Shown here in pieces: positions 22,195 to 33,084 of a stretch of 64,000 nt of DNA. The notes beneath the pieces were generated by a model that saw only the letters and a program-made list of their open reading frames with translations, was not told the DNA's origin and made no database searches. Source of the stretch: Paralithodes platypus (lineage: Eukaryota > Arthropoda > Malacostraca > Decapoda > Lithodidae); contig CM064519.1 of the NCBI GenBank assembly GCA_032716605.1, positions 14,633,468 through 14,697,467 of the forward strand, written 5' to 3'. Position 1 is the stretch's first letter. Each line of letters opens with the position of its first letter. The position numbers were made by a program, and so were the translations under genes.

Positions 22195-23088
22195 ATATGT
22201 CTTCTAAGCATAGTAGGGAAGGGAAGTAGGGTAGTGATTGAGAGAGTGAGAGTGAGAACGGAGAAATGGATAGGCGATGAGCAGGGAGGTTTTAGGAAGG
22301 GAAGAGGATGTGTAGATCAGATTTTTACCCTGAATTGTGTTGTGGAGAAGTATCTGGAGAAGAAACAAAAGGTGTATGTTGCCTTTATGGACTTGGAGAA
22401 GGCCTATGACAGAGTGGATAGAGAAGGTTTGTGGAAAGTACTAAGAATATACAGAGTAGAGGGCAAGTTGCTGAAAGCAGTGAAGAGCATGTATCAGGGT
22501 GCAAAGGCGGCAGTACGTGTGGAGAGTGAACAGAGCGAGTTCTTTGACCTGAATGTTGGTTTGAAACAGGGGTGTGTGATGTCCCCGTGGTTGTTTACTG
22601 TATATATGGATGGAGTCATGAAAGAAATACTATCAAGAGCAGTGGATGTTGGTGTATCGCTGAAAAGGGTGGAAGCTTGAGTGGAAGCTACCTATACTGC
22701 TGTTTGCGGATGATACAGTTCTGATGAGTGATAATGAATGGGAGTTGCAGGGTCTGGTAAATGAGTTTGGAACAGTGTGCGAAAAACGGAATTTGAAGGT
22801 AAATACGGGGAAGAGCAAGGTTATGGTCTTCGAAAGGGGTGAAGTCACAGAGTGTGAGGTGAAGCTGAACGGTCAGGCTATGGAGATCGTCAACTCTTTT
22901 AAGTATATGGGCAGTGTGTTGAGTAAAGATGGGACTATGGATGAAGAAGTGCGGGAGAGGGTACAACAGGGGAAGAGGGTTGTAGGAACGCTAAAAGCAG
23001 TAACAAGAAATAGGGTGGTCAGTATGGAAGTGAAGAAGTCCTTGCATGACAGTGTGGTAATCCCGACACTGACTTACGGAAGCGAAGC
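22195..23088 (+). mobile_element. RTE1 LINE fragment, copy 1
   Basis: RT of the RTE/BovB-like group: DEQGGFRKGRGCVDQ, AFMDLEKAYDRVDREGL, GLKQGCVMSPWLFTVYMDG, then LFADDTVLM after a one-base frame break near 22670. Coding continues through KLNGQAMEIVNSFKYMGSVL to SYGSEA-like text, where unit 2 of the segmental duplication cuts in. It has the same insertion point in LINE D as the copy at 27441, so it was duplicated with its host and was not inserted independently. Confidence 0.85.
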
Positions 23089-23532
23089 CTTCACAAGATC
23101 TTTTACTGTATCTCAGACAGTTCATATGACATTACCTGCCTAGAGAAGATGTAGTGCCCCTGGTACCCATCTTGAGAAAGGGTGTGTGAGAGAGAATTAA
23201 TGTATGACAGTCAAAGAGAGAGAGAGAGTGATGGAGAAAGGTTGACATTGAGAGAAAAAAAACGAATAACTAACTACTGTACTGTAACTATTTAGCCCGT
23301 TCAATACCGGTGACATCCTGTATATTATATTCGGGCAAGTATTAGTCGGTTTTATTCATCTTAGGAAGGATGTTGACCCATAACTGAGATAACAGACTAT
23401 CTCAATTAATCCTTTTAGCTACCATATATCCTTTCTAAGCAGCATGAAATCGTCTAAATGCAGCTGATGTAAAAACAAATAGACGTCACTGGTACTGTAA
23501 GCGCTAATAATAACCGCACAAACCCTCCGCAG

Positions 23533-23673
23533 GATGAGGTGGGAGACAGCGTGCGTGACTATGCTTGTCTGGAATAGTCATCTTGGACCCATCACAGGGA
23601 ACCAAGATCTTGTTGGAGGAAGCTGTGGTCGTGTGGAAGTCTCCACGCCCACGGTTCGCAACATTGGCACCAG
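23533..23673 (+). other. Candidate exon of an unknown gene (copy 2)
   Basis: Same acceptor, donor and length as 20943-21083. See that entry for the frame argument. Confidence 0.3.
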
Positions 23674-23874
23674 GTAAGTTCAGAGTAATCCAGTGTCATA
23701 TTTACTTTAACCCCTTCATTATGTTCGCATCATACCGGTACTGTTTTAGATATAGACTTTCCTGAGAATTGTCCTGACACATGTAAATAATTTACCCTTA
23801 ATCTTTCACTCACTCTCTCCCTCTCCCATTACCCAAAGCTTCCCTAGACACTTTCATTCATTGACGTTCATTCA

Positions 23875-24113
23875 TTTTCAACGTGACGATAGTGCGTTGT
23901 TATATGTGCGATTGGTTTGCTTGGGAAACAGATTAACTTGCTCATGTAGTGATGTACACCCTATGTGGTGGATTGTGTTCTTTTATTTAATAATTTTCAT
24001 TTTAGTAAGCGTTGTTTCCACATAGCGATTTTGATAATTTAATTTGACTTTATATTGTCCTTGTCCCAATTTTGGTTTGTTTAGTTTGCAAGTTTTACAT
24101 TTTAATTAAACAA
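23875..24113 (+). mobile_element. Penelope-like element tail (solo)
   Basis: About 235 bp equal to the last part of the Penelope copy at 41640-43935: ACGTGACGATAGTGCG at the left, CCAATTTTGGTTTG and GTTTGCAAGTTTTACATTTT at the right. Only the 3' end is present, so it is a strongly 5'-truncated copy. It interrupts block S, whose intact form is at 21270. Confidence 0.8.
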
Positions 24114-24180
24114 CTTTATTCAGCTGAAGAAGGAGCTGTAGAAATCAGAGATGTTTGAGATAGGGATTTACCCCTTTGTT

Positions 24181-24598
24181 GTTGTTGGTGTTGTTGTTGT
24201 TGTTCCCCAAGCTGCCTGGCCGAACAGCCCCAAGGCCCCGAGCAAGGCCAAGGCCATAACCGAGCGCCCCCACAGAACCCTCCAAGCCGACCACAATAAA
24301 GCCTGGGTGACCGAAGCCACTCCATGGCGGGGAGCTGAGGAGGGTGCGGAAACGCCCGGGAAACCAAAGCCCCACCCAGGGCCCTGTGCCCCTCAGCAAT
24401 TATGAAGAGAAAGCTGAGGGGCAAGGGAAAAATGTGATGCTTTGGCTTCCAATCTTGGTAGATTGGGAGGTTAATCCACGGAAGAGACGCCATCACTTGA
24501 GATCTAGAAAATATATAAGTTAAAGGAACAGTCAGAGTAAGCTATGGGTATGGCAGAGATTGCTCAGCTCTCACTCTGATAGACCAGCCCATCACCAC
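24181..24598 (-). mobile_element. Retroposon F, copy 2
   Basis: 418 bp, 5'-truncated, tail (TTG)n on the plus strand. A perfect 14-bp duplication, TTTACCCCTTTGTT, stands at 24167-24180 and 24599-24612. The uninterrupted site is visible in unit 1 near 21340. The open frames inside are repeat by-products. Confidence 0.9.
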
Positions 24599-24716
24599 TT
24601 TACCCCTTTGTTTACATGAAATGCATGCTAAGGTTCATGAAGCCACCTAATATAGGCATTATATAATAAAAATAACAAATTTTTCATCAGGTAAATCTAT
24701 TTACAGTACAGTCATA

Positions 24717-25160
24717 TGCCTACAGACGTATGCCTCAGAAACATGGGCCGTTAAAGTAGAGGATGTCAACAGAATGGAGCGTAATGAGATGAGAATGGTG
24801 AGATGGATGTGTGGGGCCAGGCTACAGGATAGAATAACAAATGTTGAGCTGAGGAGACGTTTAGGTATAAAGAGTATTAGCGAGGTGATGCGTACAAGTA
24901 GACTGGGATGGTATGGACATGTGGAGAGAATGGATGAACAAAATTGGGTGAAAAAATGCAGGTCTGTGATTGTGGAGGGAGCTGCACCAAGGGGTGGACC
25001 GAGGAAGACCTGGGATCGGACTATACGCGCCGATCTCAAATCCAAGAACTTGACAAGTGAAGCAGCCCTTAACAGGGTTGCCTGGAATGCCGCCATTAGG
25101 ACAAGAGACTGAAACTGCACTTATGTGTGGAACACTCAGTCTTAAAATTTTATGTATGTA
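24717..25160 (+). mobile_element. RTE3 LINE 3' fragment, copy 1
   Basis: Codes the C-terminal tail (YASETWAVKVEDVNRMERNE, MRTSRLGWYGHVERMD, ALNRVAWNAAIRTRD then stop) and ends in (TGTA)n. It interrupts a Tigger TIR, with only a GTCA repeat as possible duplication. A near-identical copy is at 36484. Confidence 0.8.
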
Positions 25161-25161
25161 T

Positions 25162-25560
25162 GTAGTCAGCGTTGCTATAACGCACTTTTCCATAAAGCGG
25201 TGTGCCTATACAGGTGTATTGCGGAAAACGCCATTTTCGTTAAGAAATAATTATAGCGCATTTTGGGGGTTCAGAGAGGTGCAAATCTGGGGCGTTTTTT
25301 TTATTAACATATTACCCGATGATGTATTGCGCAGTGCTATTTCACGGTCGACTATGCATCCTCCCCCAGACAAATCTCCCGCCGCCCGCGTTGTGCCAGT
25401 GTATTCTATATTGTGAACAAATTTTTTTGCTTGGACCTACCTGATGCCCACCACTGTCATGCCGCAGACACCTAATCCTGTCAGACGTAGGAAGTCCCTG
25501 GCTGGCACACGACTGTATCTTGTTAACACTCGTGCAACTATTGATTATGGATTATTATTG
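25162..25560 (+). mobile_element. Tigger/pogo-like 5' end
   Basis: GTCAGCGTTGCTATAACGCA followed by ATTGCGGAAAACGCC resembles pogo/Tigger TIR sequence and recurs in unit 1 at 21441. About 280 bp on, a short frame starts MPTTVMPQTPNPVRRRKSL, reminiscent of the basic start of Tigger transposases, but it stops after about 45 codons. The rest of the transposase is absent. The family call is tentative. Confidence 0.4.
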
Positions 25561-25814
25561 ATAATTGATTTACTGTATTGATTTATTTCACCATTGTAAC
25601 CAGTCTTATCTTACTGTCCACTGCTTGTGTGCATCGATTCAGGCGGCCGAAGACTTACGATCTACATTATTAACTTGGGCTGTGCTTGCAAATTAAGTCA
25701 ACAAGCAGATTGATTTTGAGGGTATGTTGTTTTGTTTTCCGTGGACTACCCGCCATGACAAAAAACCTTTCTCTTGTGCAGTTCTAAGTAGTTTTAGGAC
25801 AAATTTAAACCCAA

Positions 25815-26071
25815 ATCTTAAATGAAGAATGTAATGCAACAAAATACAAGGATATCCTGAAGGAGACCATAAAGGACATGGATGTGATGATAGATCTGGG
25901 AAATACTGTAGACGAAGTATGGAAAGGTACAAGAGACTCCATGACTAAAGCAGCTGAGAAAGTATGCGGGAAGAAAACATTTAAAATGTGGAAGAAGAAA
26001 GGTAACGCATGGTTTAGCAAAGAGATAGAAGAAATAGTGAAAAAGAAGAAAGAGTTGAGAAAGAGTACTGT
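25815..26071 (+). mobile_element. RTE2 LINE, 5' piece
   Basis: Open frame with KDMDVMIDLGNTVDEVWKG and KNAWFSKEIEEIV-like text, the region between endonuclease and RT in RTE-type ORF2. It breaks off at 26071 where the poly(T) of LINE D starts, and the frame's continuation (DARKEEYKYLKQRVKRT) resumes at about 29330. Confidence 0.75.
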
Positions 26072-26698
26072 TTTTTTTTTTTTTTTTTTTTTTTTAGTTT
26101 TAAAAGAGACAATGAACGGAGGAAGGAAAAACACAGATAAAACAAAAGGGTCCATGTGCCTAAAGGCATCCTCCATTCATAAAATTTTTGTAACAACTGG
26201 ATTTAAACATTTGTAGATTGTAAGTTTGTGGAAAGCAATTCGAGGGAAGTGAATTCCAAAGAGTAGTAGCTCTGGGGATAAATGAATTCTGATAAGCAAA
26301 AGTTCTGCATTGTGGAGGAGAAAGTGTAAATTCATGGGCGCTCTCAGCTGCCCTAGTTCTACGGGGAAAGATGTGGAGAGGCGGCACAATTGAAGCAAGT
26401 TCCTCGGAACAATTGCTGTGAAAATATCTGTAGAATAATGCAAGGGATGCAACGTTTCTTCGTATGGATAATGTAGGAAGGTCCTGTGTGATTGCAGGGT
26501 TATTGATTAATCTAATAGCTTTATTTTGAATTTTGTCCAACTGCCTCAATGCAACCACTCCACTTCCACTCCACAGAGGTGAACAGTAATCCACCTGAGA
26601 ACGCACATGACTTTTATATATTACGGCCAACTGCTCGTCAGTAAAGAATTCCCGAACTCTGTACAGGAGTCCCAGTTTTTTAGAGGCATTCTTAGCAA

Positions 26699-27312
26699 CA
26701 GGGTTGTTGATTTTTTTGATTTTTTAAAAAAAATCAAAAAATCATTGATTTATTTGATGTTTTTGATTTATTTGATTTTTTTGATTTTTTTGATTTTTTA
26801 AAAATATCCCCCCGCCCTATTGAGTAGTAATTCAAGTAGAGGAATTTATAACAATTCTGTTTCATCCATGCCCTCAGCCCAGACTCCTGATCTGTTCCTG
26901 TCCTAGTCATGTTTCACTGTCTGACCACACTGCTGCTTCTGGCTGAGTTGCCAGTGATCCTCAAGAAATCATATTACAAAACCTATTATTGAACAGAATT
27001 ACAGAAAAATAATAATCTGTTATTATTAGTACAGACTTAGTGACTAGTAGCTTTGTGGATGTTTACTTTAAAATATTGATCCCAAGGCTGTGACCAAAAT
27101 CCAGAGATATTGAAGTAAAAGTGAAAACATGGCAGTCTGGTAGACCTGCACTTGGTAATATCTGACTATGTACATAGGTTAGAACTCTTCAGAATTCTTT
27201 TTATCTTGATTCACAGATCAAAAAAATCAAAAAAATCATGATTTTTTTGGTAAAAAAATCATTGATTTAATCAAGTGATTAAATCAAATTGATTTAATCA
27301 ATATCAACTCTG
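26699..27312. mobile_element. hAT MITE
   Basis: 614 bp with ends CAGGGTTG and CAACTCTG and an 8-bp duplication, CTTAGCAA/CATAGCAA (one mismatch), at 26691-26698 and 27313-27320. Subterminal blocks of TTTTTTGATT in both orientations are present. Eight-bp duplications and CAGRG ends define hAT elements. The empty site is seen in unit 1 near 22070. Confidence 0.9.
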
Positions 27313-27440
27313 CATAGCAATGCTTCTAACATAATGTGTCCAGCTCAAGTTAGTAGTTAATGTTACACCGAGAATGTGAATACTAGGGGAAGTGGGAATA
27401 TTTACATCATTAAAAAATATATGGGAGTCAGTGAGATTCT

Positions 27441-28721
27441 ATATGTCTTCTAAGCATAGTAGGGAAGGTATACAGTAGGGTAGTGATTGAGAGAGTAAGA
27501 GTGAGAACGGAGAAATGGATAGGCGATGAGCAGGGAGGTTTTAGGAAGGGAAGAGGATGTGTAGATCAGATTTTTACCCTGAATTGTGTTGTGGAGAAGA
27601 AACAAAAGGTGTATGTTGCCTTTATGGACTTGGAGAAGGCCTATGGCAGAGTGGATAGAGAAGGTTTGTGGAAAGTACTAAGAATACACTGAGTAGAGGG
27701 CAAGTTGCTGAAAGCAGTGAAGAGCATGTATGAGGGTGCAAAGGCGGCAGTACGTGTGGAGAGTGAGCAGAGCGAGTTCTTTGACCTGAATGTTGGTTTG
27801 AAACAGGGGTGTGTGATGTCCCCGTGGTTGTTTACTGTATATATGGATGGAGTCATGAAAGAAATACTATCAAGAGCAGTGGATGTTGGTGTATCGCTGA
27901 AAAGGGAGGGAATTGAGTGGAAGCTACCTATACTGCTGTTTGCGGATGATACAGTTCTGATGAGTGATAATGAATGGGAGTTGCAGGGTCTGGTAAATGA
28001 GTTTGGAACAGTGTGCGAAAAACGGAATTTGAAGGTAAATACGGGGAAGAGCAAGGTTATGGTCTTCGAAAGGGGTTGAAGCTGAACGGTCAGGCTATGG
28101 AGATCGTCAACTCTTTTAAGTATCTGGGCAGTGTGTTGAGTAAAGATGGGACTATGGATGAAGAAGTGCGGGAGAGGGTACAACAGGGGAAGAGGGTTGT
28201 AGGAACGCTAAAAGCAGTAACAAGAAATAGGGTGGTCAGTATGGAAGTGAAGAAGTCTTTGCATGACAGTGTGGTAATCCCGACACTGACTTACGGAAGC
28301 GAAGCATGGACGTTGGTTGAGAGACTCAGACCAAGAGTGAGAGCAGTGGAAATGAATTACTTAAGGAGTGCGTGCGGAGTTACATGGAGGGATAGACAGA
28401 CTAATGAGGAAGTAAGAAGGAGGTGTGGTGTGGAGGTAGATGTGCTGGAAAGTGTGAAAAGGAACAACTTGAGATGGTTCGGCCATATGGAACGTATGGA
28501 AAGCGAGAGAATGACAAAGAGGGTGTACAAGAGCGAGGTGGAGGGACAGAGAGGGAGAGGTAGACCGAATATGAGGTGGAAGGATGGAGTGAGGAAGTAC
28601 ATGAACGAGGGCGGTGATGGTTGGGGTGAGGGGCGTCGACTGACTGGGGACAGAGGTGCATGGGGGCGGTTCGTTCGTGGCCACCCCTTCGGGGATCACG
28701 GCATCAGGCAATAGATAGATA
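27441..28721 (+). mobile_element. RTE1 LINE, copy 2 (complete 3' end)
   Basis: Flanked by a perfect 10-bp duplication GTGAGATTCT (27431-27440, 28722-28731). Three consecutive frames code RT through LFADDTVLMSDNEWELQ, then the RTE-type tail (NYLRSACGVTWRDRQTNEE, LRWFGHMERMESERMTKRV, GQRGRGRPNMRWKDGVRK). It ends GGCCACCCCTTCGGGG, then CAATAGATAGATAG, a (GATA)n tail. There are stops or shifts near 27690 and 28075. It was inserted into LINE D. Confidence 0.9.
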
Positions 28722-29318
28722 GTGAGATTCTGTCGGTTAGAAAATTGAATGTACTTGGTTTTCTGTGCATTAAAGGAAACTAGATTCTTTTGTCCCCATT
28801 CATTAATTCTAGAAAGGTCCTGGTTCAGAGAAATTTCAGTGTTTATTTTTGAATTTATAAGATCGGGTTGGGTGAAAGAATTGGTAAATGTGAAGGAACT
28901 GTGGAGTGTTGAGTCATCTGCGTAGGAATGTATTGGATTATGAGTGGTAGATATGAGATCGTTGATATGAATGAGGAACAGAGTTGGGGCCAAAACTGAT
29001 CCCTGGGGAACACCAGCATTTATTGAGTGAAATTGAGAATAAAGGCCATCTACCATTACACGTATTTTTCTGTTATGAAGATAAGAAGAAATTAGTGGAA
29101 CTAATGATGCAAGGCTGTAGTGTTGGTCTGTAGCTTGGTTGATTTGATGCGTAAGAAGGCAAAGAATGTCTGCAGTTGATCGACATCGTCTAAAACCATA
29201 TTGCCTATCACTGATTAATTTATTATTCTCAAGATGCTTAATTATGTGATTATTTAATATAATTTCAAAGACTTTACCAAGAGTGGAAGTTATAGCTATT
29301 GGTCTGTAGTTTGATGCT

Positions 29319-30776
29319 GCAAAAGAATATACCTAGAGATGCGAGGAAAGAAGAATATAAATATTTGAAACAAAGAGTGAAGAGGACGATACAAGACGCT
29401 AAAAGGAAGGCAGATGAGGAATATGGGAAAAAGATTAGTGAATAGTTTCTGAATGACAAGAAAGCATACTACAAAGCTGTTAAAGAAGCCAGAGGGAAGA
29501 AGACTGAGAGTGTCTCAGGTGGTAGAATGAGGGACATGAATAGGAAGGTAGTGAAGGGTGATGGTTTGGTGAAAGTATGGAAAGATAATTTTAGTAGCTT
29601 AGCGGGAAGGCAAAAATCTCATCCATGGGAATGGAGAGAGGTAGAATAAACAGGGTAGTTGAAAGCCAGATAAGCAGAGAAGAAGTAAAAGAAGCAATCA
29701 ATAGACTTAAAATGGGCAAAGCTGCTGGAGTAGATAACATCCCAGGTGAGATGCTGAGATATGGAGGAGAAGAAGCTGTTGACATAATGCATAGGTTATG
29801 TAAATTAGCATGGGAAAAGGAAAGTGTACCAGAGGACTGGAGGAAAGCAGTGATAGTACCCTTGTACAAAGGGAAGGGTAGTAAAGAGGAGTGTAAGAGT
29901 TATAGGGGAATTAGCTTGCTTAGCATACCTGGAAAGGTATATGCAAGAGTAGTAACAGAGAGACTGCAGAAGATAACGGATGACAAAATAGGAGAGGAAC
30001 AGGGAGGTTTCAGAAAGGGCAGGGGCTGCGTTGACCGGATAGCCTCAATGCGTTTGTTAGTAGAGAAGTATCTGGCCAAGAACAGAAAACTATACAGCAA
30101 TCATGGATTTAGAAAAAGCCTAAGACAAAGTAGACTGGGAAGGTCTGTGGGATATGTTAACAGTATATGGTGTGGGAGGAAAGTTGCTAATAGCAGTAAA
30201 ATCTTATAGGAATGCAATGGCAAATGTGAAGGTACGGGATAAGTTAAGTGAAAGCTTTGAGGTCAAGGTAGGAGTAAGACAGGGATGTGTCATGTTAGCT
30301 TGGTTGTTCAATATATACATGGATGGAGTGATTAGAGAATTTAGGGCGGGATCAATGGGGGTTGGAGCTAGACTGGAATCAAAGGGAACAGCATGGAAGA
30401 TTTTAACATGCCTATATGCGGATGATGCAGTCCTGTTGGCGGAAAATGTAGAAGAATTTCAGAAAGTGGTCACAGACTTTGACAGGGTGTGCGAAAAGAG
30501 AAAGTTAAAGGTCAATGTAGGGAAATATAAGGTACTGTAATGGTGTTTGAGAGAAGAATGCATGAAACCATAGATTTTAAGGCAAAATATAGAATTAAGA
30601 AGTTGTAAAATAAAAATGAAAAATTAAGTACTGGAAGAGTTTGAAAGCTTCAAGTATTTGGGAGCTGTACCATACTATGCAAATATGGTAAAATGGAGAG
30701 TGAGATAAAAGAGAGATAAATGCAAGGGAGAAAGGTGATTGGAGAACTTGATAGTATTCTCAAAGGAAGAATGGTT
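29319..30776 (+). mobile_element. RTE2 LINE, central RT part
   Basis: Resumes after LINE D. Frames 29625-30209 and 30154-30540 hold LKMGKAAGVDNIPGEML, VPLYKGKGSKEECKSYRG, EEQGGFRKGRGCVDR, VGVRQGCVMLAWLFNIYMD and LYADDAVLLAENV. A shift near 30100 and several stops make it non-functional. It is interrupted at 30776 by RTE1 (minus). Confidence 0.85.
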
Positions 30777-31738
30777 TATCTATCTATCTATTGCCTGACG
30801 CCGCGATCCCCGAAGGGGTGGCCACAAACGAACCGCCCCCATGCACCTTTGTCCCCAGTCAGTCGATGCCCCTCCCCCCAACCAGCACTGCCTTCGTTCA
30901 TATACTTCCTCACTCCATCCTTCCACCTCTCTTTCGGTCTACCTCTCCCTCTCTGTCCCTCCACCTCGCTCTTGTACACCCTCTTAGTCATTCTCTCGCT
31001 TTCCATACGTTCCATATGGCCGAACCATCTCAAGTTGTTCCTTTTCACACTTTCCAGCACATTTACCTCCACACCACACCTCCTTCTTACTTCCTCATTA
31101 GTCTGTCTATCCCTCCATGTAACTCCGCACGCACTTCTTAGGTAATTAATTTCCACTGCTCTCACTCTTGGTCCGAGTCTCTCAACCAACGTCCATGCTT
31201 CGCTTCCGTAAGTCAGTGTTGGGATTACCACACTGTCACTTCCATACTGACCACTCTATTTCTTGTTACTGCTTTCAGCGTTCCTACAACCCTCTTCCCC
31301 TGTTGTACCCTCTCCCGCACTTCTTCATCCATAGTCCCATCTTTACTCAACACACTGCCCAGATACTTTAATTAAAATGTAAAACTTGCAAACTAAACAA
31401 ACCAAAATTGGGACAAGGACACTTAAAAGAGTTGACGATCTCCATAGCCTGACCGTTCAGCTTCACCTCACACTCTGTGACTTCACCCATTTCGAAGACC
31501 ATAACCTTGCTCTTCCCCGCATTTACCTTCAAATTCCGTTTTTTGCACACTGTTCCAAACTTATTTACCAGACCCTGCAACTCCCATTCATTATCACTCA
31601 TCAGAACTGTATCATCCGCAAACAGCAGTATAGGTAGCTTCCACTCAATTCCCTCCCTTTTCAGCGATACACCAACATCCACTGCTCTTGATAGTATTTC
31701 TTTCATGACTCCATCTATATATACAGTAAACAACCACC
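30777..31738 (-). mobile_element. RTE1 LINE, copy 3, inserted into RTE2
   Basis: Minus-strand copy with tail (TATC)n on the plus strand at its left and a 5' truncation within VYMDGVMKE at the right. The 10-bp duplication AAGAATGGTT is at 30767-30776 and 31739-31748. It contains a short Penelope tail at 31371-31425. Two RTE1 copies were therefore inserted into two layers of the same nest. Confidence 0.88.
31371..31425 (-). mobile_element. Penelope-like tail, about 55 bp
   Basis: AAAATGTAAAACTTGCAAAC then CAAACCAAAATTGGGACA, the extreme 3' end of the Penelope family in minus orientation. It splits the RTE1 sequence between AGATACTT and AAAAGAGTTG. Confidence 0.75.
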
Positions 31739-32095
31739 AAGAATGGTTAGTCAGGAAGTTAAACAGTCACTGAGAAACAGTGTGCTGCTTCCAACACTCA
31801 TATGGAAGTGAAACATGGACAGCAAGTGACGAGGACCTCTCCAAACTGAGAGCTGTGGAGATGAGCTTTTTCAGAATGGCAGCTGGTGTGAATAGGATAG
31901 ATGGGACAAGTAATTGGGAAGTGTATGAGTCCTTTGGAATGGAAGAGCAAGTTTTAGGGAAGGGGCATTGTGGCACGGGCAAAGGAGGCATGTCTTGACA
32001 AAGTAGCCTGGAGATGTTTCTGTCATAGCCATCCTTTAGCGGGGGTTTCCCAAGGGGAAACAAGGCGTCGGAGATTATGATGATGATGAAATCTT
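31739..32095 (+). mobile_element. RTE2 LINE, 3' end
   Basis: Continues the RTE2 tail (LRNSVLLPTLIWK-like text, SETWTASDEDLSKLRAVEMS, FFRMAAGVNRIDG) and ends with CAAGGGGAAACAAGGCGTCG and a (GAT)n tail. It is diverged with several stops. Confidence 0.75.
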
Positions 32096-32267
32096 TTGTA
32101 AGTACGCCAAAGCCCCACTGTTCGATATCGAAACTTACTTTTAACAGTACGCCCGGACCCCTCAGGTTTATTCCTTCCAGTAAGGCATTCGCCCTTTTTG
32201 GTTTTCTGCTACTTCTTTATAAATACTTGAAATAATCAGACCAGCGAGGGTTGTTAGTAGAGTACAT

Positions 32268-32381
32268 ACATACATACCGGTACCGTACATACATACATAC
32301 ATAACATTTTAAGACTGAGTGCTCCACACATTCGTGCAGTTTCAGTCTCTTGTCCTAATGGTGGCGTTCCAGGCAACCCTG
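32268..32381 (-). mobile_element. RTE3 LINE 3' end, copy 2
   Basis: Minus-strand copy of the last RTE3 codons (VAWNATIRTRD) with the (TACA)n tail to its left. It is cut at the TTAA 32382-32385 where repeat B starts. Confidence 0.7.
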
Positions 32382-32385
32382 TTAA

Positions 32386-32690
32386 CACTCAACGAGCGGC
32401 CTAGGCGGTATATTTGACCGTGCCGCCCAGCGTTTTTTTTTTTACCATAAATGGCGTTGTTTCCGTGCTCTTTTTCATGCATAAACAAGAGCCAGAGCGT
32501 AATACAAGTATGTATCCGTGAAAGGGTGATAATTGAGCTTTCTAATGACACCAGAACCATCCTTCTACGATCACTGGTTGTCTTGCAACGATCGTGCAAC
32601 CGAAGGGCAAAATCGCTAAAATACGGTAATTTCGTTATATACTAGACGAGACAGAGTAAGGGGCGAGTGAACGCGAAAGTGGTCCCGGAC
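32386..32690. mobile_element. MITE B, copy 1
   Basis: Starts directly after TTAA with CACTCAACGAGCGGCC and shares TGCCGCCCAGCGTTT, TTTCCGTGCTC, TTTTCATGCATAAACAAGA and GCAACGATCGTGCAAC with 37233 onward. The left TTAA agrees with piggyBac-type targeting. The right edge is uncertain. Confidence 0.65.
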
Positions 32691-32704
32691 ACTAAGAATC
32701 GGAA

Positions 32705-32790
32705 CTTTAAATGTTGTTTCTGTCGGGCTCTGTCTCGAGTCGGCCACCCCCAGCTATGGGGTATGTGCCTGAGTATATACATACTGTACA
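32705..32790 (-). repeat. Repeat H fragment
   Basis: CTCTGTCTCGAGTCGGCCAC and CCCCAGCTATGGGGTATGTG, minus orientation, ending at a TATAC tract. Confidence 0.65.
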
Positions 32791-33084
32791 ATCGGGGGTA
32801 TTAAGTGTTGTCATAGATTCCAGTGGTTTTCGCTCAACAAGTGTTATTGGTATCTTTATAGTTACTGGGAAAAGTGCTTATCCCTCAGAGTATTAGTCAG
32901 TGTCCGAAACTTTGTGAAATAACTGACAACACTTATTAACCTCAACTGTACAAACATAATGTAATAAGACACAAGTCAAGGGAATAAAGAATACACCATA
33001 TTGCATCCAATAAAACAATATAATATATCAAATATCAATATACAGTACTGTACATAACATACATTTGTTTTTGTTTATATACAA

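Larger units (their letters stand above)
20501..23088. repeat. Tandem segmental duplication, unit 1
   Basis: This unit is a sequence block S (20501-21440), the start of a Tigger-like TIR (21441-21478), LINE D copy 2 (21479-22194) and RTE1 (22195-23088). The same order returns in unit 2, starting at 23089. The join at 23088 drops from RTE1 into S within the shared letters AGCCTTCACA, which are also the left edge at 20501. Sequence differences between the units are few (about 1% by eye). Confidence 0.85.
23089..28310. repeat. Tandem segmental duplication, unit 2
   Basis: Repeats unit 1 but is longer. Extra insertions are a Penelope tail (23875-24113), retroposon F2 (24181-24598), an RTE3 fragment (24717-25160) and a hAT MITE (26699-27312). 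It also keeps about 900 bp (25203-26104) that unit 1 has lost between the Tigger TIR and LINE D. The insertions are absent from unit 1, so they post-date the duplication or were excluded from it. Confidence 0.8.
26072..29318 (-). mobile_element. LINE D, copy 3 (longest), with nested insertions
   Basis: Minus-strand LINE ending in poly(A) (T run 26072-26095). Reading from 29318 it codes the RT: SNYRPIAITSTLGK, FRRCRSTADIL, NAGVPQGSVLAPTLF, SYADDSTLH. Then, past the RTE1 insertion, come the C-terminal tail and 3' UTR. It lies inside RTE2 and itself contains RTE1 (27441-28721) and a hAT MITE (26699-27312). The flanking duplication is imperfect (AAAGAGTAC against AAAGAATAT). The endonuclease is absent. 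Confidence 0.85.

Noticed and set aside
28361..28715. Ser/Pro-rich minus-strand frames over RTE1
   Set aside because: Antisense shadows of the RTE1 C-terminal coding region; the same shadows appear at 30720-31141.
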